Assembly: GCF_011008845.1 (NCBI RefSeq)
Contig: NZ_JAAIWM010000007.1
Coordinates: forward strand, 124,001-188,000
Reading direction: 5' to 3'
From: Bacillus mesophilus
GTDB taxonomy: Bacteria; Bacillota; Bacilli; Bacillales; SA4
DNA length: 64,000 nt
Both the position numbers and the translations under genes were made by a program. This document shows, in pieces, positions 34,887 through 43,313 of this stretch. The stretch's first letter is position 1. Every line of letters begins with the position of its first letter. The notes beneath the pieces are model-generated. The model saw only the letters and a list, made by a program, of their open reading frames with translations. It did no database searches and was not told where the DNA came from.

Positions 34887-35828
34887 CTATTTTAGTTTCG
34901 ACATATAATCAAGTAAACCCATTGAGCACACTTGTAGATCTAAGTTTATATGCTGTGCTGCCTCTTCTGATAAAGGCGTTTCAAACTTTTCCACGACTCG
35001 CTTATATAATTCTTCTTTTAAGGTAGAAATAAGCACGTTAGGATCCGCAGTTGCTGCAGTTTGAACGACTCTTTTCGTAGTTTCCACAAATACCGGAACC
35101 CAATACTCTAACTGCGCTCTAACCTCATCCACCTCTTTTGTCATACCAAAATGACCGAAATATATAATAGAAGGCTTTAGTTCCATTATTCTCTTGGAAG
35201 ATTCCAGCATACTTTCTGGATTGAATTGATTCGGTGAAGTTGAAGGTAAAAAGAAAGGACGATGTAGTACCGCTTCATAGCTAACACCTACTGTGTCACC
35301 TGTATAACAACCATTTGTGTAAGAATCATGAATCGTAAAATGGTGATTCGCATGACCAGGTGTATCTAAAAACGTTAACGTACAATCATCACTTAGTGTA
35401 AGTGTTTCTCCATCGTTCATAGTTTGTACCCGATTTTCATCAATGGGAAGAATCGGATCAAATAACTGTTCAAATGCCTCGCCATACACTTGTTTAGCAC
35501 CTTGAATCAACCGAGACGGCTCAATTAAATGTCTCGCCCCTTTCGGATGAACAACGACGGTAGCGTTAGGGCAGAACTGTAATAACTTACCGACTCCTCC
35601 AGCATGATCAAGATGAATATGAGTGACAATGATATAACTTATTTCATCAGGCTTAATATGTAATTCCTTTAATCCGTCCAAAAGATGAGGAACCGATGGA
35701 CTCGCACCTGTATCAATAATTGCTTTCTTCGTCTCGTTTAGCAAATAGGAGCCAGTTCGATTCGGCGTTCCTAAATCATACAAATCAATCAAATAACGAT
35801 TAGGATGAAGAGTTTCAATTTTACTCAT
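34887..35828 (-). CDS. MBL-fold metallo-hydrolase
   Basis: 313 residues with a metallo-beta-lactamase fold. The metal motif is THIHLDHAGG (H70, H72, D74, H75), with further ligands in DTPGHANHH, GCYTGDTVG and YFGHFG. The C-terminal 80 residues are helical. This subgroup is close to glyoxalase II-like and quorum-lactonase-like hydrolases, but the sequence does not fix a substrate. GGAGG lies nine bases before the ATG. It stands alone between a shared terminator and the ABC/FtsX unit. Confidence 0.85.
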   Translation of the reverse strand: MSKIETLHPNRYLIDLYDLGTPNRTGSYLLNETKKAIIDTGASPSVPHLLDGLKELHIKPDEISYIIVTHIHLDHAGGVGKLLQFCPNATVVVHPKGARHLIEPSRLIQGAKQVYGEAFEQLFDPILPIDENRVQTMNDGETLTLSDDCTLTFLDTPGHANHHFTIHDSYTNGCYTGDTVGVSYEAVLHRPFFLPSTSPNQFNPESMLESSKRIMELKPSIIYFGHFGMTKEVDEVRAQLEYWVPVFVETTKRVVQTAATADPNVLISTLKEELYKRVVEKFETPLSEEAAQHINLDLQVCSMGLLDYMSKLK

Positions 35829-35921
35829 TGTAAGACACCTCCATTTCCCATATTAATAAAAGAAGTAGGTTTATGTAAAGAAGATTCAGACAACTTATTA
35901 TCCTCTAACGGAATCAGTCTA

Positions 35922-35952
35922 ATAAAAAAGAGATGACACAAAGTCATCTCCA
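35922..35952 (-). terminator. Terminator after the FtsX-type permease gene
   Basis: GAGATGAC-TTTGT-GTCATCTC followed by TTTTTTATT on the minus strand, about 12 bases after the stop. Confidence 0.85.
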
Positions 35953-35962
35953 TCTGAAATCT

Positions 35963-38542
35963 TTATATATTCTCCTGCTTCAACGCATCAATAATATTTT
36001 CTTTTTTAATTTTGCTAATGGAATAGAGCATAGCTGATCCAACGATGACAAATAATGCAATCACCACAAACACAATATCCAAATACGGTAACGAAAATTC
36101 AAATACAAATGTTTGACGCGTGGACCAGTGGATTAAATACATGATTCCTAAACTGATTGGCAATCCGTATAACAAAGCTTTTAATCCATAAAAGATACTT
36201 TCATACTGAATCATTTTATTGAAGCCAGAAGGTGTCATCCCGACAGAGCGCAGCATTGCAAATTCACGTTTTCGCAATGAGATACTTGTTGAGATCGTGT
36301 TAAATATATTGGCAATTGAAATCAAAGAGATTAACACAATAAATCCATAGATAAAAACAGACATGAGCACTATCATTTGTTCCTCTTCTTGTCGATTTTG
36401 TTGGACATTATACACCTGCATATCTCCTGATTTTCTCTCTTCGATGTCCTCTTGAGTTCTGTTTGGGTCTGAGGAGTTCAAAAATAACTGCACTTGATGT
36501 TCATTATCTAGATCTTCACCATTTATGAGGTACTTCAAGGTTTCCTCAGAAAATACGATATCCAATACACCTATTCCTGTATTATTAACACCCATAGGAA
36601 TCTTGTCTGTTAACGTATCAATTTCAATATTAGAATACTTATATTCTTCTTCTGTTTCGTAATTCTTAACCAGTAGTTCTAGTTGCTGCCCTGGTTCTGC
36701 TAGGATCGACTTAGATTCTACGATTTTACCTGTCTCACCATCTTGATAGGAGATATCTTCTATGACAATGGCTGCTTTATTGGTTGGATCCAGCAGCTTT
36801 TCCACATCAGCCCCTACTTCCAAGGCGTATTTCTTGAAACTCTCCTCATCCAAACCGTAGATCGATACATGGTATGGATACTTTCCCTCTTTCAAAATAC
36901 TAGGATCTAATTCAATACTTTTCTGGAGTGCATGAGGAACCATGGATTCTTTAATCCATGTGTTTCCGTATACTTCATGAACAAGACTTCTACTTGTTAC
37001 ATAGCTAAGATTGGTTAGTCCTCTAAGTTCTTCTTCATCTCCACCCATTACTTGAATATCAAAATTAATATTTTCTTGTGATAAGACAAGTGATTTTTCT
37101 AGATTGTACGTAAAGAAAGAGACAGATAGAAATAAAATGATACTAATCACTAATGAGAAAACAGTGGCTTGATACCTACGCTTATTTCTTTTTAGATTCT
37201 TCAACCCAATTTCGGCTTCCAATCCAAAAATTTTGCGTACAAGTTTTGAGGTCTTTACTGTTTTACCTGTAAGCTTAATATCCTGAGTTTGGCGAATCGC
37301 ATCTATAGCCGAAACCCTTGACGCTCTTCTTGCAGGTACATACGTAGAGATGAAAATTGTCAAAATGGAAACGAGACAGGCCACCAATATAGAACCTGGG
37401 GTAACCACTAAATCAAAGTTTTCCGTCAAACCAAAAGAGCCTACAATATATGAATTAATCCACCAAAAGGTAACCCCTATCCCTACTAGTCCAGAAGCAA
37501 TACCAACTGGAATACTGATTAACCCAATGACTGCCCCCTCAAAAAAGACAGAGTTCCGCTTTTGCCTTTTTGTAGCACCGACACTCGCAAGCATCCCTAA
37601 GTGTCTTGATCGTTCCGAAACACTGATTGCAAATGCATTATAAATGAGTGAAACAGAACCGACGATAATGACAGCCATGATAATAGCAGCTAACCTATAG
37701 AGAGTAGTGCTCAGGTTGGTATTATTCGTGACCCCATAAAAACGAAGCAGCTCATTATTAAAGTTTACTTTTTCAATCTTTAATTCTGCTACTAACTCAT
37801 CTGCATGTTTATATAATGACGTATTCACTTTGTCTAAAATCACAATAGCATCCACTGTATCTTGTTTAGATAGTAGTTTTTCATCAACATAACTAATCAC
37901 CGTGTACCCAGGGGACCACATTGGCTCCCATTTAGGACGTTTCATAAATCCAACAATGGTGTATGTTTTCGTCTGCTTGATTTCAAGGGTTTCATTGGCT
38001 TGACCATCCATCGTTTGGAGAGGGTCCATCTGAGATAATTGTGTGCCCTCTGTTTTTAGAAAGCGGTCCCCCATCTCTAAGCTGAGTTGGTCGCCAATCT
38101 TGTAATCTACCTTTGCGTTGTTTGCAATTTCTTCTGAAAGAACTAGTTCATCACGAGACTGTGGTAAACGTCCTTCACTTATTTCTATTGGGAAATTCTT
38201 TAAGCCTTGTTTGTTATATTCTTTAACAAACAAATAGGGCTTGTTTTCATTTTCAGAGCCCTCAAGGTACGCATACCCCAAATTATTGGATAAAAGTAAT
38301 TGCTTTGTGGCTTCATCTTTATCAATGACTTCGAGCTGAGTAGGATTCACATTCTCATATTCGACATGCCACTCACCTTTAAATGCGATATGCTGTCTAA
38401 TCATTAAGTCTAAGAATGACACTCCGAGTGTTGCAACAGCTGTGATCATCGCAACTGAGATAATGACACCAATAATCGTGACTAACGTTCTTCGCTTATT
38501 TTCTTTAAGATGTCTAATCGTGACTTTATTTACAATGTTCAT
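35963..38542 (-). CDS. FtsX/MacB-type ABC transporter permease, two FtsX domains
   Basis: 859 residues. There is one membrane segment at about 20-45, an extracytoplasmic domain, three segments around 280-410 (first FtsX core), then a second single segment near 455, another extracytoplasmic domain and three final segments at about 730-850. The repeated RNKRR/KENKRR start of each half and ASVGATKRQ / RSVGMTPSGF loops are typical. Such permeases do not move substrates across the membrane in the usual way; they export or extract lipophilic or peptide compounds, or signal. It overlaps its ATPase gene by four bases (ATGA). With the two-component system upstream, the unit resembles envelope-stress or antimicrobial peptide response modules, though it is longer than BceB and lacks its single large loop. 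Confidence 0.85.
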   Translation of the reverse strand: MNIVNKVTIRHLKENKRRTLVTIIGVIISVAMITAVATLGVSFLDLMIRQHIAFKGEWHVEYENVNPTQLEVIDKDEATKQLLLSNNLGYAYLEGSENENKPYLFVKEYNKQGLKNFPIEISEGRLPQSRDELVLSEEIANNAKVDYKIGDQLSLEMGDRFLKTEGTQLSQMDPLQTMDGQANETLEIKQTKTYTIVGFMKRPKWEPMWSPGYTVISYVDEKLLSKQDTVDAIVILDKVNTSLYKHADELVAELKIEKVNFNNELLRFYGVTNNTNLSTTLYRLAAIIMAVIIVGSVSLIYNAFAISVSERSRHLGMLASVGATKRQKRNSVFFEGAVIGLISIPVGIASGLVGIGVTFWWINSYIVGSFGLTENFDLVVTPGSILVACLVSILTIFISTYVPARRASRVSAIDAIRQTQDIKLTGKTVKTSKLVRKIFGLEAEIGLKNLKRNKRRYQATVFSLVISIILFLSVSFFTYNLEKSLVLSQENINFDIQVMGGDEEELRGLTNLSYVTSRSLVHEVYGNTWIKESMVPHALQKSIELDPSILKEGKYPYHVSIYGLDEESFKKYALEVGADVEKLLDPTNKAAIVIEDISYQDGETGKIVESKSILAEPGQQLELLVKNYETEEEYKYSNIEIDTLTDKIPMGVNNTGIGVLDIVFSEETLKYLINGEDLDNEHQVQLFLNSSDPNRTQEDIEERKSGDMQVYNVQQNRQEEEQMIVLMSVFIYGFIVLISLISIANIFNTISTSISLRKREFAMLRSVGMTPSGFNKMIQYESIFYGLKALLYGLPISLGIMYLIHWSTRQTFVFEFSLPYLDIVFVVIALFVIVGSAMLYSISKIKKENIIDALKQENI

Positions 38543-39222
38543 GGACGTAACACCTCGTCCTTGGCTACCCTACCATCTTCAATGGCGATAATTCGATCAG
38601 CCTGCAATGCAATTCTCTCATCATGAGTAATGACAATTAAGGTTTGGTTAAACGTTTTATTAAAAAGCTTTAATAGCTCCATAATTTCGGTACTATTTTT
38701 GCTATCTAAGTTTCCGGTTGGTTCATCTGCAAGCATCAATGCTGGATGACTAATAAGGGCTCGCCCAATCGATACCCGCTGCTGTTGACCACCAGATAAT
38801 TGATTCGGCAAATGCTGCAAGCGATTCTGTAAACCTAATATTTCTACCACTTCTTTGAATTTCTTCTGATCTACCTTATGTTCATCCAAAAGCATTGGCA
38901 ATGTGATATTCTCTTCAACCGTTAAGATTGGAATTAGATTATAAAACTGATAAATTAACCCTATTTGTCTTCTTCTGAAAATGGCTAACTGTGTTTCATT
39001 TAACTCATAGATGTCTGTGTTATCGACAAACACCTTTCCACTAGTCGGGCGATCAACGCCACCTAATAAATGAAGCAAAGTTGATTTCCCAGAACCCGAT
39101 GGACCAATAATAGCCACAAACTCTCCCTTTTTCACAGAAAAGGACACATTATCTAATGCCTTCACTGCTGTCTCACCTTTTCCATAGATTTTAGACAGAT
39201 TTTCAATTTGTAAAATATTCAA
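38539..39222 (-). CDS. ABC transporter ATPase, LolD/MacB type
   Basis: 227 residues, a complete stand-alone ABC ATPase. Walker A is IGPSGSGKSTLLH, the Q-loop is IYQFYNLIP, the signature LSGGQQQR, Walker B LMLADEPTGNLDS and the switch His is in VITHDE. The group is LolD/MacB/BceA-like and partners with FtsX-type permeases such as the next gene, which starts inside its stop codon. The promoter region upstream carries 11-bp-spaced repeats that suit the response regulator coded nearby. Confidence 0.92.
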   Translation of the reverse strand: MNILQIENLSKIYGKGETAVKALDNVSFSVKKGEFVAIIGPSGSGKSTLLHLLGGVDRPTSGKVFVDNTDIYELNETQLAIFRRRQIGLIYQFYNLIPILTVEENITLPMLLDEHKVDQKKFKEVVEILGLQNRLQHLPNQLSGGQQQRVSIGRALISHPALMLADEPTGNLDSKNSTEIMELLKLFNKTFNQTLIVITHDERIALQADRIIAIEDGRVAKDEVLRP

Positions 39223-39254
39223 TTGAATGACCTCCGTTATTTGTTATTGAGTTC

Positions 39255-39311
39255 AGTATATCTGCCTAATATGACTATGAAGTGACTTCTAAGTGACAGT
39301 TTAGTCACTTA
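39255..39311 (-). promoter_or_regulatory. Response-regulator-type promoter of the ABC/FtsX operon
   Basis: On the minus strand three heptamers TCACTTA, TCACTTC and TCATATT lie exactly 11 bases apart (39268-39296), with an inverted copy at 39304-39311. A -10 (TATACT, 39255-39260) follows, with no good -35. This is the usual plan for activation by an OmpR/PhoB-type regulator. Confidence 0.6.
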
Positions 39312-39321
39312 AGGATATAGC

Positions 39322-40323
39322 TTACATAACCTGCTTATAGAACTTGATATGAAATCTAGTTCCTTTACCTATTTCACTGCTAACCTCAATATCTCCATTT
39401 TGTCCTTTAACGATGCTATATGCCATCGCAAGGCCAATGCCGACACTATCTTCTCCTACATTTTCACCTTTATAAAAGCGCTTGAAAATGTACGGCAAGT
39501 CCTTCTTGGAAATTCCTTTTCCGTTATCCGAAATGATAATCTCTGTATACAATGCATTTTCGGAGTATGCTATAGAAATTTTCCCGCCATCTGGAGTATG
39601 TTCTACACCATTTTTCAATATATTAATAAGTGCTTCTGCAGTCCAATTGAGATCACCTAGAAAACTAGATTGTTGATTTCCCTCTATTAATAAATTTTGC
39701 TCCTTAATATCCATCGGAATTAAAATCGGATCAGCTGCTTTTTGTATCAATTGACCTACATCTACTCTATTTTTCTTAAATTGAATGGCACCAGCATCCA
39801 TTTTTGATAACTTTAGTAAAGACGTTACTAACCAGTCCATTCGTTCTAGCTGAATCCTTATATTACGAGTAAACTCGACTCTTTTGGAATCATCAAGCTT
39901 TCGATCATGTAACACATCAGCCATTACCATCATCGAAGTTAACGGCGTTTTAATTTGGTGAGAGATATCTGAAATTGCATCTGTTAGTTTTACTTGATCC
40001 CGCTGAAGTTGAGCACGATGCTCTGATAACTTTATGGTCACTTTATAAATATCACTTTTTAAAATACTAATCTCGCCCTCTTGGTTATCCCGAACATCAA
40101 GTGTGGAATCACCACTCGCAATCCGACGTAGATCACTAGAGAGCTTCTCCATTTCCTTGTAACGCCATAACGTCATCAAGATGTTACTGATGATAAGTAA
40201 AGTCCCTGTGAATAAAACGAAGAAGACTCCGTATGCTGGGAAAATATATGCAGCTATTGCCGTTGCAAGAAGAATACAAATTTGAATGAGTAAGAAGATC
40301 CGAATTTCTCGATTTCTGAGCAC
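39322..40323 (-). CDS. Sensor histidine kinase, intramembrane-sensing type
   Basis: 333 residues from GTG 40323. Two close membrane helices (about 8-26 and 31-52) leave almost no external loop, as in intramembrane-sensing kinases of the BceS/LiaS kind. A HAMP-like linker leads to the phospho-acceptor H122 in SDISHQIKTPLTS, and the ATPase domain has NILKNGVEHTPDGG (N box), DNGKGI and GIGLAMA. The start was chosen because GGGGGAG lies just upstream and the response regulator stop is one base away. It is coupled to that regulator and probably controls the neighbouring ABC/FtsX operon. Confidence 0.88.
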   Translation of the reverse strand: MLRNREIRIFLLIQICILLATAIAAYIFPAYGVFFVLFTGTLLIISNILMTLWRYKEMEKLSSDLRRIASGDSTLDVRDNQEGEISILKSDIYKVTIKLSEHRAQLQRDQVKLTDAISDISHQIKTPLTSMMVMADVLHDRKLDDSKRVEFTRNIRIQLERMDWLVTSLLKLSKMDAGAIQFKKNRVDVGQLIQKAADPILIPMDIKEQNLLIEGNQQSSFLGDLNWTAEALINILKNGVEHTPDGGKISIAYSENALYTEIIISDNGKGISKKDLPYIFKRFYKGENVGEDSVGIGLAMAYSIVKGQNGDIEVSSEIGKGTRFHIKFYKQVM

Positions 40324-40324
40324 G

Positions 40325-41008
40325 TTACTCCCCCACCTTGTAGCCCATTCCACGTACAGTTTTAATAATCTTTGGCATGTGAGGATCATCCTCAAGCTTT
40401 TCTCGTAACCTTTTAATATAAACGGTTAATGTATTATCATTAACAAAATCTCCGGCTACATCCCAAATTCGTTCTAGTAATTGATTTCTACTCAAGACTT
40501 GTCCAATATGATTCGCAAAAATAAGAAGCAAGCGATATTCTAGCGCGGTCAACAGCACCTCTTCACCGTTTTTGTATACCTTTCCTTCTAATGTATTCAC
40601 GCGAATGTTTTCAAGATCGATATAAGGCTTGGATTGAACTTGCTTGTTATAACGACGTAAGACTGATTTTATTCTTGATAGTAGCTCACGAACACGAAAT
40701 GGCTTGGTAATATAATCATCTGCTCCCATATCAAGTCCCATCACAACATTCACTTCATCATCAAGTGCAGTTAAAAAAATAACCGGAATATCATTCCGTT
40801 TTTTCACCATTTCACACAGCTGATATCCGGTTCCATCTGGCAATGATAAATCAAATAAACATAAATCAATGTCTCCTAGACCATTAGCTATGATTGATTC
40901 TGCCTGCTTGAACGTATATGAAACCATGGTCACATATTCCTCGCTTTGTAAGGAATACTCGATACCCGATGCAATCGTCTTGTCGTCCTCTACAATTAAT
41001 ATTTTCAT
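40325..41008 (-). CDS. OmpR-family response regulator
   Basis: 227 residues. The receiver domain (1-115) shows EDD at 7-9, the phospho-acceptor D53 in LFDLSLPDG and K in ITKPF. The C-terminal winged helix (about 130-227) ends TVRGMGYKV. It is first in the two-gene kinase operon. Direct repeats at the ABC/FtsX promoter have the 11-bp spacing used by this family, making that operon its likely target. Confidence 0.93.
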   Translation of the reverse strand: MKILIVEDDKTIASGIEYSLQSEEYVTMVSYTFKQAESIIANGLGDIDLCLFDLSLPDGTGYQLCEMVKKRNDIPVIFLTALDDEVNVVMGLDMGADDYITKPFRVRELLSRIKSVLRRYNKQVQSKPYIDLENIRVNTLEGKVYKNGEEVLLTALEYRLLLIFANHIGQVLSRNQLLERIWDVAGDFVNDNTLTVYIKRLREKLEDDPHMPKIIKTVRGMGYKVGE

Positions 41009-41124
41009 AAGGTTACTCCCAAAATTAGTTATTTGTCCTATTCATCTTATTTTAAGCGGTTGTATTCGTCAAAGGCTAATACCAATCTCTTCAACAATAG
41101 ACATTATTTTAATAAATCATAATC

Positions 41125-41275
41125 ACAAATAGGAATGATGTTGACTTACTTCCGCAGTAATTTTAGCGTTATTTTATATGGAATCTAACTTTATGTTAAT
41201 TAAATGTCCGTTTAAAAGAGAGCAAGACTGCTATATTTTAAGATAAGATTCATATTGGGATTAAGTTACCATAAT
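41125..41275 (+). repeat. Upstream region of DUF4003 gene, copy 1 of a duplicated segment
   Basis: Shares GGAATGATGTTGA, TTTAAAAG and CTATATTT..GATAAG..TTC blocks, in the same order and spacing, with 43145-43280. Here it leads into the DUF4003 gene. Confidence 0.55.
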
Positions 41276-41350
41276 TAGTAAAAAATGCGAAACCTTTTAA
41301 CCTTTTCCTTCGTATTATGGGTAGCGCAATTTTTACTAGGAGTGATAATT

Positions 41351-42334
41351 ATGAATGTTACTTTAGCAAACAAAGTTGATCAATATACAACAGTCTATCT
41401 GCAACTTCACAAGGCCCTCAAGTGGAAGGTGACTGATTCACGGACATTAATGATGGCAGCTTCTTTGTATGTGGTTAAGCAAAAAGATTTTAACCTTCAA
41501 CGTTTTATTGAAATTAGTGATGATATAAAAAAGAATGTAGGTATGTTCTCTACTTTAAACTCACCGCATCGGTTCACAATCGCCGCCATGCTGGATGTGC
41601 AATTTGAAAACCCTATCGAGAAATTCTTTGAATTAATGGAGATTTACGATCAGCTAATTGACTCTAAGTTTAGCCGAGATCCATTTACGTATCTGTGCGC
41701 ATACATTCTTTTAAGCAATGAAGTGAAGGATGATTTACAAACGAGGATTGAACGAAGTGTATCATTGTACAGGGGGATGAAATCTAATCACTTTTTCCTT
41801 ACTTCTTCTAGCGACTATCCACTTGCAGTCTTGTTAGCTAACAAAGAAGGCAGTGTGGAGCAACTTCTCGAAAACATCGAGCACTATTACAACAAGCTTA
41901 ATCAAAACGGATTCGGAAAAGGTAATGATTTGCAGTTTTTAAGTCATGTATTATCTCTTCATCCAGCCAACCAAAACATTGTCACCGAACGTTGCACGAC
42001 TCTTTTTGATGAATTCAAGCGAAGCCATTTAAAACTGAAAAAAATGCATTACCCTGTACTAGGATTACTCTCCTTTCTCGACGAAGGAACCAAGGAGCTC
42101 GACACCATTCAAGAAATCGTCAACCAACTTAACCAGCAAAAGCAGTTTAAATGGCACAAGGATCTAAACCTAATAATGGCCATTAATTTTCTCATGAGTG
42201 AAAAGATGGAAGACTCCAGCCTACTTGGCACCAATATGTACACCATCATAGAATCCATGATCCAGGCACAACAAGCCGTCATGGTTGCATCAGTCACTGG
42301 CGCTGCCATTGCAACAAGCTCAGATGGAGGTTAA
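41351..42334 (+). CDS. DUF4003 family protein
   Basis: 327 residues, mostly alpha-helical and without signal peptide or membrane segments. It fits the DUF4003 family of Firmicutes, whose function is unknown; helical repeats such as FTIAAMLDVQFENP and YPLAVLLANKEG are visible, and the C-terminus is a hydrophobic small-residue stretch (VMVASVTGAAIATSSDGG). ATG 41351 is used since AGGAG lies nine bases upstream; an earlier in-frame ATG at 41285 has no such site. Stop TAA is followed after one base by a REP-like unit. Confidence 0.75.
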   Translation: MNVTLANKVDQYTTVYLQLHKALKWKVTDSRTLMMAASLYVVKQKDFNLQRFIEISDDIKKNVGMFSTLNSPHRFTIAAMLDVQFENPIEKFFELMEIYDQLIDSKFSRDPFTYLCAYILLSNEVKDDLQTRIERSVSLYRGMKSNHFFLTSSSDYPLAVLLANKEGSVEQLLENIEHYYNKLNQNGFGKGNDLQFLSHVLSLHPANQNIVTERCTTLFDEFKRSHLKLKKMHYPVLGLLSFLDEGTKELDTIQEIVNQLNQQKQFKWHKDLNLIMAINFLMSEKMEDSSLLGTNMYTIIESMIQAQQAVMVASVTGAAIATSSDGG

Positions 42335-42335
42335 T

Positions 42336-42362
42336 GGGACAAGGGGACAGGTACACTGTCCC
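42336..42362 (+). repeat. REP-like unit 8
   Basis: 27-bp unit starting one base after the DUF4003 stop codon, the same junction as at tatC. Confidence 0.85.
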
Positions 42363-42393
42363 AGTTACCCTGTTGTCCAAGTGTATCTATTTT

Positions 42394-42519
42394 CTAAAGC
42401 TTAAACTCCGTAGCAGCACTTGATGGTACTTCCAAGTTTTCATATTCCTTAAATGCTTCTTGCATAAGTTGATGTGCGATGTGGATTTCTTCTTCGGTTC
42501 CTATCATAACCTCCATCAT
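42394..42519 (-). pseudogene. GNAT acetyltransferase, N-terminal fragment
   Basis: A 41-codon minus-strand frame reads MIGTEEEIHIAHQLMQEAF, then a stretch ending VPSSAATEF before an early stop. This is how many GNAT acetyltransferases begin (two helices, then PS-x-A-x-E). The rest of the gene is gone; a REP-like unit and the DUF4003 gene end now occupy that place. GGAGG lies within the start region. I read it as a truncated relic. Confidence 0.5.
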
Positions 42520-42621
42520 AATTAATCAATATTTCCCCTTTGCTTTCGTATCTGATTAGAGAATTATATTCCATAAAAATGGTATTTCTCCTCTATTAGT
42601 TTGTTTTCACCTTTAAATCAC

Positions 42622-42666
42622 AAAAAAGCCCCACACATTCTTTTAAACTAGAATGTGTGGGGCTTA
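42622..42666 (-). terminator. Terminator after DUF3892 gene
   Basis: AAGCCCCACACATTCT and AGAATGTGTGGGGCTT perfect 16-bp arms followed on the minus strand by TTTTTTG. Confidence 0.92.
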
Positions 42667-42677
42667 ATCATCGACCT

Positions 42678-42992
42678 TTAAAATGGTGGCAATTGATCAA
42701 GATTATTTTCTTTAATCCCATCCGGTTCACTTCGAATAATATCACGCCCATATTTATGGAACACATCGACATGTGAAAGTTTACCCTCTTTAGCCTCTTG
42801 AAGCGCAGTAACATAATCAAGCTCTCTACCACTGCTCGTTTTGAACGCAATAATATCATCATCATCATTCTTCCTTACGGCGATGATCTGTTCTAAACCA
42901 ACGACTGGCTCTTCAGCTGCTTCCATTTGTGCCTGCTGTTCTCCCTGTTTTAGGTACTCACGATAAATTTGGTTAAACGTCTGTTTTTCCAT
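42678..42992 (-). CDS. DUF3892 domain protein
   Basis: 104 residues. After a helical start, residues 36-104 match the DUF3892 layout: IIAVRKNDDDDIIAFKTSSG, a helix, then HKYGRDIIRSEPDGIKENNLDQLPPF. The family is common in Bacilli and has no known function. ATG 42992 is chosen over GTG 43001 because GGGAGG lies eight bases before it. Monocistronic with a very strong terminator. Confidence 0.8.
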   Translation of the reverse strand: MEKQTFNQIYREYLKQGEQQAQMEAAEEPVVGLEQIIAVRKNDDDDIIAFKTSSGRELDYVTALQEAKEGKLSHVDVFHKYGRDIIRSEPDGIKENNLDQLPPF

Positions 42993-43144
42993 AAAATACA
43001 CCTCCCGAACATATGTTTAGTATGTACGGAAAGTCTATACTTATGAGTATTCTTCACATTCTCCATGTTACAACGACAATTGTGCACCTCACCGTTACTC
43101 TTCACTACAAAAAAAGCCATCATTATTCTAATTTAGCATTTCCA

Positions 43145-43280
43145 TAAATCGGAATGATGTTGATTTATTTCCATCATCATAAAAGCTATATAATATAAGG
43201 GTTAGTCCATAGTTTAGATTAAACGTTTGTTTAAAAGTAGGGGTTAATACTATATTTCGGGATAAGGTTCCCCAACTATA
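43145..43280 (+). repeat. Copy 2 of the DUF4003 upstream segment, without its gene
   Basis: Aligns with 41125-41275 (shared GGAATGATGTTGA, GTTTAAAAG, CTATATTTC and GATAAGGTTC). No gene follows on the plus strand; the segment runs into a REP-like unit and the opposite-strand kinase gene. Confidence 0.5.
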
Positions 43281-43286
43281 GACTCT

Positions 43287-43313
43287 GGGACAAGGTACCT
43301 GTCCCTATGTCCC
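43287..43313 (-). repeat. REP-like unit 9, overlapping the kinase gene end
   Basis: 27-bp unit in minus orientation. Its first nine bases (GGGACATAG) form the last two codons and the stop of the PfkB kinase gene. Confidence 0.85.

Noticed and set aside
23771..43313. CRISPR or IS-end reading of the GGGACA units
   Set aside because: Units are dispersed, with unequal distances and no spacers, target duplications or transposase genes nearby; REP-like fits better.
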